From contig JAZHRO010000055.1 of NCBI GenBank assembly GCA_037157565.1, positions 44,113,001-44,177,000 on the forward strand: 64,000 bases of DNA, given 5' to 3'. Shown piece by piece: positions 57,192 through 64,000 of the stretch. The notes under the pieces are model-generated. The model ran no database searches, had not been told where the DNA came from, and saw only the letters and a list, made by a program, of their open reading frames with translations. The position numbers and the translations under genes were made by a program. Position 1 is the stretch's first letter. Each line of letters starts with the position of its first letter. The stretch is from Thalassia testudinum. Lineage: Eukaryota > Streptophyta > Magnoliopsida > Alismatales > Hydrocharitaceae.

Positions 57192-60100
57192 ATGTACGGA
57201 AGGAGGTCCCTAAGACCACCCTTAAGACCTCCTTTAGAAATTCGCTCTCGTCAAGGCCAAGCCTCGACGCCCGTGTTTGTGCAGCAACACCCTCACATTA
57301 TTCTCTCTTCTGATTCAGAACCAAGTTCTTCTTCTTCCCCCATCATGGCTCAGCCAGTTGAGGAAGAAAATAATCTGGAACACCAGCTCCAGCGACTCAA
57401 TGACCTCTTCCAAAACTTCGTGCACCCACCACAGCGTCCTATGATGCGGGACCACTACAATCCTGCTGCGGTGGCCATTGAGCCTCGAGTCAGAATCCCG
57501 ACTGGAGGACCTGATTCCGAATTAAAGCCCAACATGATTCATGCTATACCTAAATTCCATGGGCTTAATTCTGAAGATCCCTTCCAACACATCAAACAGC
57601 TAAAGCATCTGGCCCACACTTTTGGATCAGATGCGCAAAATCGGGATATTCTTCTCATGAAGATGTTCTCCTTTTCTCTTATGGACAAGGCCGCCCATTG
57701 GTATCAAACTCAGACCCGGCCGATCAACACTTGGGAAGAACTTCAATCCGAATTTTTGAAAAAGTTTTTTCCCGTTGGTCGGACCAACGCCTTGCGCCAT
57801 CAGATTACACACTTCACTCAACAATCAGGAGAACCTCTCCATGAGGCATGGGATCGTTTTCAGGATCTCATGAGAAAGTGCCCCCATCACGGAGTTCCTA
57901 AATGGGAACAAGTCCAATCTTTTTACCAGGGACTCCGTGAGGACATCCGCCTTTTCGTCAATGTAACTTGCGGAGGAAACATCATGGGTCAACATGAAGA
58001 CACCATATGGGAGATTCTCGAAAACATGTGCGAGAACTCCATCAACAATGACTCCATGGGATTATTCGACAGGACGAATACCCGCGCAACGACGAATCTT
58101 AAGGGAGCACATGAGACGCAGGGCCTGTCCGCATCAGTCGACCTGGAATTAATGGCCAGTCGATTGGACAAGGTCTCAATCATTGAAAAGAAGGTGGATG
58201 AGCTGACTCAGCACTTGCAGCGAGCCACCTCCGCGCGTAACTCCTTTGCACAACCTCCTTCCACACAGGAGACTGTGCAAAACATCCTCCATCGATCTTC
58301 CCCTGGGATGGATCCATATCCACCCCCGTCTGATTCTTGGACTGGAAGATCATCCGATCTTTTCTACACCAGCCGAGGGAACTCCATTCCCCCTTTCCCT
58401 GACTCTCAGGAGGTTCCTCAGACCTGCGAGGACCTCAACGCCATCCAGAATGACCCATTCTCCAACACTTACAACCCTGGATGGCGAAACCATCCCAATT
58501 TTCAGTGGGCAGGAAATTTCCAAACTCAAAGACCACCTTTTCAGTCCCGCCCACAGCCCCCTCGTCATTACCAGCCGCCTCAGCCTCGGCCCAACCCTAC
58601 TTATCCATCAGGGCTAAATCAGGATCAAATGTCCATAATCCTTCAGACTCTGGCTGACATTCAAAAAACGAACGCGGCTATTCAAAAACAGCACACGGAC
58701 GAGCTTACTGAAGTTAAAACTCAACTGGCCCAGTTGGCAAATTCTCGCCAGCCAGGCACACTCCCTTCCCAACCTCTTCCTAACCCAAATAACGTGCCAA
58801 CCCAGAAGCGCGTTATGAATCCAAATTTAGGCCACGCTCAATGGATTTATCAGGCCCCTACTGCTCCATCTCCAGACGAGATGGAAGCCTTAACTTCTTA
58901 TGCGGGATTTCAGCAGCAGCCACCCCTCCTACCAAACCCAAACCAAAATCAGGCCGGATTAAATTCTGTAACAACACGTAGTGGTAAAACAACTCAAGAC
59001 CCGCATTATCCAAACCACTCCAAGCCTGATAACCATGACCCTAGGATAGTTATCCAAGGTACCGCTGTTCCAGATCCACAACCTGGACCTATCCTAGAAG
59101 AACCAACCAAGATCCCGTTTCCCGAGGCCCTGACCAAGGGAAAGAAGACCACAAAACCCGTGGCCCCTGAGGAGGACCTGGTCAAGCTCTTTGAGCAGGT
59201 CCACATAAACATCCCCTTGATGGATGCAATCCGCCACGTACCAACTTACGCACGATTCTTAAAGAATATATGTACACCCCAGCGTAAGCCGCGAACCAAG
59301 GGAGGGAGCCCAATTGTTCTGTCAGAACAAGCCAGCTCTGTAATCCTCAGTAGACTCCCACCCAAGGCAAAAGATCCTGGAACTCCCCTGATTTCCTGTA
59401 AGATAGGTGGTACCCAATTTGATAGAGCTTTGTTAGACTTGGGTGCATCCATAAACCTGATACCCACATCCTTACTCGACCATCTAGAAGAATCTGAGCT
59501 AAAACCAACCGAGGTGACATTACAATTAGCAGATCGATCTATAAAGTCACCAAAAGGGATTCTCGAAGATGTTATCGTGAGAGTGCGGGATTTCTATTTT
59601 CCAGTGGACTTTATAGTCTTAGATATGGATGCACCTGAGAACCCTAGGGATACACCAATCATTCTAGGGAGACCTTTCTTGGCTACTGCTAGAGCCAACA
59701 TCAGCTGTGAGGAGGGCCAAATAGAGCTTAAGTTTGGAGATCAAACACTGAAAATTGATATATTTAAGGCCCAACAAGGAATTAATTGCGGCGTCATCGA
59801 GCAAATTTGTGACATCAAGACTTTGGTTGATGAATCACACCTCCAGAATGACTCGAGTATGCCTCATCAACCACAGAAGGATCTTGACCCGCAAACAGAG
59901 GAGTCAAATCCAGATATGAACAACCCAGTAACTCCCACCCTTGAACCTCACATCTATACTGAACCACCCGCTGCTGCTGAAAACCCCATCCTCGAACTGA
60001 AACCCCTTCCTGCTCACTTAAAATACGTCTTTTTGAGTTCTAATCAGACCCTTCCTGTAATTATCAATTCCAACCTCAGTCCTGAACAGGAATCCCGTCT

Positions 60101-60788
60101 GATTTTTGTCCTCCAGCAACATCGCAGAGCCATCGGATGGACTCTCGATGATTTGACTGGAATAAGTCCCTCTTATTGTACTCATCATATCTATTCAGAA
60201 GAGGGCACACGACCTTCTCGTGAAATGCAGAGACGCTTAAACCCCAATCTGCAGGAGGTCGTGAAAAAGGAGATCATCAAGTGGTTAGATGCCGGGATCA
60301 TCTACCCGATCTCCGATAGTCGTTGGGTGAGCCCAATTCAGGTCGTGCCCAAGAAGGCAGGACTCACCACTATAACGACTGAGACCGGAGAAATCATTCC
60401 TACCCGATTAGCCAACTCGTGGAGAGTCTGTATAGATTACCGTCGACTCAATTCCTCCACGAAGAAGGATCATTTCCCACTACCCTTCATTGATCAAATT
60501 CTCGAAAAACTAGCGGGAAATAGGTTCTTCTGCTTTCTTGACGGGTACTCCGGTTATAACCAGGTGGCAATCCATCCTGAGGACCAAGAAAAGACCACGT
60601 TCACCTGCCCCTTCGGAACATACGCTTTCCGAAGGATGCCTTTCGGTCTTTGCAATGCACCCGCTACTTTTCAGCGATGCATGCTTGCCATATTCTCAGA
60701 TATGGTAGGTGATTATCTGGAAGTCTTCATGGATGACTTTTCAGTTTTCGGAGCATCATTCGACGATTGCCTCCAACACTTGGTCTAG
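57192..60788 (+). CDS. Gag-protease-RT polyprotein of C, up to an in-frame TAG
   Basis: 1198 codons from ATG 57192 (MYGRRS). Gag core: residues ~130-240, with DKAAHWYQT, FLKKFFPVGRTNALRH and RFQDLMRKCPHHG. Late-Gag motif NTYNPGWRNHPNF lies near 427 and the TTRSGK linker near 592; no CCHC knuckle is visible. Protease: D749 in LLDLGASINLIP, the Athila form of the active site. RT from ~960: WRVCIDYRRLN at 1077, FLDGYSGYNQ, FRRMPFGLCNAPA and catalytic FMDD at 1179-1182. The frame stops at TAG 60786-60788 (codon 1199), just after the RT palm, then stays open to 62891. Element A has a sense codon there, so this is most likely a mutation; readthrough cannot be excluded. Confidence 0.9.
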   Translation: MYGRRSLRPPLRPPLEIRSRQGQASTPVFVQQHPHIILSSDSEPSSSSSPIMAQPVEEENNLEHQLQRLNDLFQNFVHPPQRPMMRDHYNPAAVAIEPRVRIPTGGPDSELKPNMIHAIPKFHGLNSEDPFQHIKQLKHLAHTFGSDAQNRDILLMKMFSFSLMDKAAHWYQTQTRPINTWEELQSEFLKKFFPVGRTNALRHQITHFTQQSGEPLHEAWDRFQDLMRKCPHHGVPKWEQVQSFYQGLREDIRLFVNVTCGGNIMGQHEDTIWEILENMCENSINNDSMGLFDRTNTRATTNLKGAHETQGLSASVDLELMASRLDKVSIIEKKVDELTQHLQRATSARNSFAQPPSTQETVQNILHRSSPGMDPYPPPSDSWTGRSSDLFYTSRGNSIPPFPDSQEVPQTCEDLNAIQNDPFSNTYNPGWRNHPNFQWAGNFQTQRPPFQSRPQPPRHYQPPQPRPNPTYPSGLNQDQMSIILQTLADIQKTNAAIQKQHTDELTEVKTQLAQLANSRQPGTLPSQPLPNPNNVPTQKRVMNPNLGHAQWIYQAPTAPSPDEMEALTSYAGFQQQPPLLPNPNQNQAGLNSVTTRSGKTTQDPHYPNHSKPDNHDPRIVIQGTAVPDPQPGPILEEPTKIPFPEALTKGKKTTKPVAPEEDLVKLFEQVHINIPLMDAIRHVPTYARFLKNICTPQRKPRTKGGSPIVLSEQASSVILSRLPPKAKDPGTPLISCKIGGTQFDRALLDLGASINLIPTSLLDHLEESELKPTEVTLQLADRSIKSPKGILEDVIVRVRDFYFPVDFIVLDMDAPENPRDTPIILGRPFLATARANISCEEGQIELKFGDQTLKIDIFKAQQGINCGVIEQICDIKTLVDESHLQNDSSMPHQPQKDLDPQTEESNPDMNNPVTPTLEPHIYTEPPAAAENPILELKPLPAHLKYVFLSSNQTLPVIINSNLSPEQESRLIFVLQQHRRAIGWTLDDLTGISPSYCTHHIYSEEGTRPSREMQRRLNPNLQEVVKKEIIKWLDAGIIYPISDSRWVSPIQVVPKKAGLTTITTETGEIIPTRLANSWRVCIDYRRLNSSTKKDHFPLPFIDQILEKLAGNRFFCFLDGYSGYNQVAIHPEDQEKTTFTCPFGTYAFRRMPFGLCNAPATFQRCMLAIFSDMVGDYLEVFMDDFSVFGASFDDCLQHLV

Positions 60789-62891
60789 ATACTCAGGCGG
60801 TGCATCGATGTGAATTTGGTTCTTTCCTGGAAAAAGAGCCATTTCATGGTGCCTGAGGGAATTGTCCTGGGACACTCAATTTCGGAGAAAGGTATCCAAG
60901 TGGATCGAGCTAAGGTTAATCTGATCTCTCACCTTCCTATGCCTAGCTCAATCAGGGACATCCGATCCTTTTTAGGGCATGTCGGTTTTTATCGACGATT
61001 TATCCCTGATTTTTCAAAAATCGCACGCCCCCTGACAACTCTTCTCTCCAAGGATGTTCCCTTCGAAATCTCCAAGGAATGCACTCAAGCATTTGAAATC
61101 CTGCGTGACCGAGTCACCCAAGCCCCGATCCTACAGTCCCCTGATTGGTCTCAACCCTTTGAGATCATGTGTGATGCATCCGACTTCGCTGTAGGAGCGG
61201 TTTTGGGACAAAAAAATGACAAGAAACCTGTGGTCATTTACTACGCCAGCAAAACACTCGATGAGGCTCAGCGTAACTATACGGTTACTGAGAAAGAGCT
61301 GCTAGCTGTAGTATTTGCCCTAGAAAAGTTCAGATCGTACCTTCTGGGTTCCCATGTCATCATATACTCGGATCACACAGCTGTGAGGCATCTCCTTGCG
61401 AAGAAGGACCCGAAACCTCGATTAATCCGATGGATCTTGCTGTTGCAAGAATTTGACCTTGAGATTCGCGACAAAGCGGGAAAGCAAAACGTGGTAGCTG
61501 ATCACTTGTCCCGTCTTCCTTCTGAAATAATTGACCCTTCCGGACCCATCACTGAGCATTTTCCCGATGAGCACCTGCTGACTATTGGTACTAGCCTTCC
61601 ATGGTTTGCTAATATAGTAAATTACTTGGCATCTCATCAGATCCCGTCCGATTGGCCGAAGGCCAAGAAAGACAAATTACGCTCCGATGCCAAGTATTAC
61701 ATTTGGGAAGATCCGTACCTCTTCCGCATAGGTGCTGATCAGATCATCCGAAGATGTGTCCCGGAAGGGGAATTCAACAATATCCTCTCTTTCTGCCATG
61801 ACCAGGCATGCGGTGGCCATTTTGCCGGGCATAAAACCGCATCAAAAGTCCTCCAATGCGGCTTTTACTGGCCCACACTGTTCAAAGACGCATACAATCA
61901 CTGCAAGGCATGCAGTCGTTGCCAGACTTTGGGCAACATGAGCCATCGCGACATGATGCCTATGCAACCGATTCTAGTATGCGAAATCTTTGATGTTTGG
62001 GGGATTGATTTTATGGGCCCCTTTCCTGTTTCGGATGGTTTCGAATACATTCTGTTGGCTGTGGACTACGTGTCCAAATGGATCGAAGCCATACCGACCC
62101 GAACCTGTGATCACAAAATCGTTCTCAAATTCATTCATCAACACATTTTCTCAAGGTTCGGGATTCCTCGTGCAATAATCTCTGATGGGGGGACCCATTT
62201 CACAAATGCTCAGTTTAGGTCACTGATGACCAAATACGGGGTGTCTCACCGAATCTCTACTCCTTACCACCCCCAAACTAATGGTCTAGCTGAGCTGTCT
62301 AATCGGGAGATCAAGAAAATCCTGCAAGTCACTGTTCGACCTGACAGGAAGGACTGGTCGTCCCGACTTCCGGAAGCATTGTGGGCCTATAGGACCGCCC
62401 ACAAGACCCAATTGGGCATGTCCCCCTTTAGACTGGTGTACGGAAAGGCATGCCACCTTCCCGTAGAACTGGAGCATAAAGCCTATTGGGCAGTACGGAA
62501 CTGTAATCTAGATCTTTCCAAGGCTGGGACCCACAGAAAACTCCAAATCAGTGAGATCGATGAATTACGCATAGACGCGTACGAGAACTCGCAAATCTAC
62601 AAGGAGCGGGTTAAAGCCTTCCACGACAAACACATCTTGAGAAAGATCTTTCATCCTGGTCAAAAGGTCCTACTCTTTGATGCCCGACTCAAACTCTTCC
62701 CAGGAAAACTGAGATCTAAGTGGGTCGGACCATATTTGGTCCGACAGGTTTTTGGAAATGGAGCAATTGAAATCAGTCCACTCAGCCACGATTCTGAACC
62801 TTTCATCGTGAACGGTCAGAGACTCAAGCCGTTCATTGATGTAACTTCTACTGATTTGGCTGAGGCATCTTATATCCTCCTTTCCCCTTGA
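60789..62891 (+). CDS. RT end, RNase H and integrase of C, same frame after the TAG
   Basis: In frame with the preceding piece, 700 codons. The RT thumb ([20 protein letters not shown], then [18 protein letters not shown]) is followed by RNase H with D1328 in [31 protein letters not shown] and [15 protein letters not shown] (counting codons from 57192). The integrase zinc-binding region has GGHFAGH and CSRC. The core has D1606 (IDFMGPF), D1665 (ISDGGTHF) and E1701 (LAELSNRE), i.e. D-x58-D-x35-E. A C-terminal GPY-like part ([12 protein letters not shown]) and a natural stop at 62889-62891 close the gene. All catalytic residues I can check are present. Confidence 0.9.
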   Translation: MLRRCIDVNLVLSWKKSHFMVPEGIVLGHSISEKGIQVDRAKVNLISHLPMPSSIRDIRSFLGHVGFYRRFIPDFSKIARPLTTLLSKDVPFEISKECTQAFEILRDRVTQAPILQSPDWSQPFEIMCDASDFAVGAVLGQKNDKKPVVIYYASKTLDEAQRNYTVTEKELLAVVFALEKFRSYLLGSHVIIYSDHTAVRHLLAKKDPKPRLIRWILLLQEFDLEIRDKAGKQNVVADHLSRLPSEIIDPSGPITEHFPDEHLLTIGTSLPWFANIVNYLASHQIPSDWPKAKKDKLRSDAKYYIWEDPYLFRIGADQIIRRCVPEGEFNNILSFCHDQACGGHFAGHKTASKVLQCGFYWPTLFKDAYNHCKACSRCQTLGNMSHRDMMPMQPILVCEIFDVWGIDFMGPFPVSDGFEYILLAVDYVSKWIEAIPTRTCDHKIVLKFIHQHIFSRFGIPRAIISDGGTHFTNAQFRSLMTKYGVSHRISTPYHPQTNGLAELSNREIKKILQVTVRPDRKDWSSRLPEALWAYRTAHKTQLGMSPFRLVYGKACHLPVELEHKAYWAVRNCNLDLSKAGTHRKLQISEIDELRIDAYENSQIYKERVKAFHDKHILRKIFHPGQKVLLFDARLKLFPGKLRSKWVGPYLVRQVFGNGAIEISPLSHDSEPFIVNGQRLKPFIDVTSTDLAEASYILLSP

Positions 62892-63843
62892 GCTTATTGC
62901 GCCCAGCCGATGGCGTAAAACTCAGCGCTTAACGGGAGGCAGCCCGTCATTCTCTTTGTAAACCTGAAACTTGTTCTGACACCTTTTAGCACTCGAAGTT
63001 CACCCTTGTAGACAGCCGACCCCAACTCAGATGTTTGCATCTGGGATTTGAAATCGTCCGCAAAAATTCAACCCGACCCATCCACTCATCCAAATTTCTG
63101 TCTTAAGGAATGAACTAAGACCCCCTAGGTTACAATGAGGACATTGCAAATCTTAGGCATGGGGGGGTATGAAAGTGCAAAACTTGTAAGAAAAGGTTTC
63201 AAACAAAAAAATTCACATATGCCAAAAACACCATAAAAATTAAAAAATTTCTCGAAAAAGAATAAGAGGAAAAGAGGAGAAGGAAATTTTGTGAAGGAGA
63301 AAAGAAACAAAATGAAAAAGGAGCACAAAATTATGAGAAAAAGTGATAGTCATTAGTAAGGAACTAAGGAATTAACCTAAGTTCTAGACCTCATTCAAGA
63401 AAAGTGCACAATGAGATTAGTAAAGAATGCAAACCTTAGGCATTCTTGAATAGACTCTTAGTACCCATTAAGATCTGGACACTCCTCAAGAGGTTGAGGA
63501 AAATGAAAAGCTGAAGTATTAGGTCTAAGGCTTAGGGAGTATTCGGCCTCGTTAACTAATTTTTGGTTTACGGGACTCAGTAACCTAAGCACCCTAACCT
63601 CACACACAGCCTGGTTCAGTAAGCGTAAAAATCAGAATCACGCAGAAGCGTCGCAAAAATCTGAAAAGATCACCTAGAATAGGAGCGGCCGATCAACACA
63701 AGTTGATTTGGACGAGTTCCCAGCGCGGAGAGGCGGGAAATCCCCTCGAAGATGCGTAACAAAATATCATCTCCTCGGTGCTTGTCTCTTAGGATATTTA
63801 CATATCCTACTGGGGGCATGTAAGCACTCTGCTGGTTCAGATT
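62892..63843 (+). mobile_element. 3' non-coding tail of C, proximal part
   Basis: Begins with the phrase CTTAACGGGAGGCAGCCCG (about 62930-62948). A purine-rich tract, CTTAGGCATGGGGGGGTA (63152-63169), resembles the polypurine motif but is not followed by the LTR start of C and lacks the hairpin. A/G-rich, AAAAGAGG-type sequence follows (63185-63320). No gene. Confidence 0.7.
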
Positions 63844-63994
63844 CCATGGATGGCATTATCTCGAAGTGTCAATTGCCAGGGTCTGGATTCGGCCACGGAA
63901 TACCATGGATGGGATTATCTCGAAATCTCAATAGCCAGGGTTCCGGGGGTTGCCATGGGCGGTGCTATCTCGAAGCATCGATCGCCAGGAACCC
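63844..63994 (+). repeat. 50-59-bp tandem repeat in the tail of C
   Basis: Three degenerate units start at 63844, 63903 and 63953, each with CCATGG, TATCTCGAA and TCGCCAGG or near matches. The array may continue past the window end. Confidence 0.8.
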
Positions 63995-64000
63995 TTGAGG

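Larger units (their letters stand above)
54097..64000 (+). mobile_element. Athila-like retrotransposon C, near-intact coding region (partial)
   Basis: 5' LTR 54097-56256, tRNA-Asp primer-binding site, leader, a 1.9-kilocodon gag-pol with one stop, then over 1.1 kb of non-coding tail. The 3' LTR lies beyond the window, so the duplication and LTR divergence cannot be checked. It is inserted in the Tat fossil. Confidence 0.88.

Overview
This is repeat-dense DNA from a flowering plant, probably one with a large genome. The host range cannot be narrowed from the sequence; a monocot is plausible but unproven. I find no convincing host gene. Almost every base belongs to LTR retrotransposons, one LINE, or fossils of both. 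Most elements are Ty3/gypsy of the Athila type: their primer-binding sites match the 3' end of plant tRNA-Asp, their gag-pol is one long frame, and their LTRs are 1.6-2.9 kb.

Left part (1-25,502). The window opens in the 3' non-coding part of Athila-like element D. The 3' LTR of D is split by element A (1,706-22,099, minus strand, 5-bp duplication TCGTG). A carries a decayed gag-pol (13,523-19,192). The 3' non-coding region of A is in turn split by element B (3,820-12,586, plus strand, duplication GCTTT). B is young and non-autonomous: 2.4-kb LTRs, one odd Gag-derived reading frame, no pol. D appears to lie in an older LTR, L, whose tail is 23,432-25,502.

Central part (25,503-54,096). A minus-strand fossil of a Tat/Ogre-like gypsy gag-protease gene was cut apart by three insertions: element H (26,714-47,743, duplication AGAGG), a full-length but mutated LINE (48,152-53,296, 10-bp duplication) and element C. 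H has lost its interior; its 5' LTR hosts a copia (Sirevirus-like) LTR composite, I. The 3' LTR of H contains solo LTR J, which contains solo LTR K, which contains mini-element F, which contains solo LTR G. Each level has a target-site duplication, so the order of insertion can be read directly: Tat, H, J, K, F, G. F is a relative of B reduced to two 2.8-kb LTRs and only 278 bp between them, keeping just the primer-binding site, a piece of leader and the polypurine tract.

Right part (54,097-64,000). Element C is Athila-like, plus strand, and runs off the window. Its gag-pol frame (57,192-62,891) is open except for one in-frame TAG and retains protease, RT (FMDD), RNase H and a DD35E integrase. 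It is the best-preserved autonomous-type element here and shows what B and F lack.

Shared signals stand out. A hairpin-plus-polypurine motif borders the 3' LTR in A, B, D and F, with a degenerate version in H. The leaders of A, B and C have splice-acceptor-like sites shortly after the primer-binding site and again 3 nt before the gag ATG. Several LTRs contain dense short palindromic motifs (AGCT in K, GTACCGGTAC in I). All coordinates, duplications and comparisons were read by eye; divergence figures are approximate.
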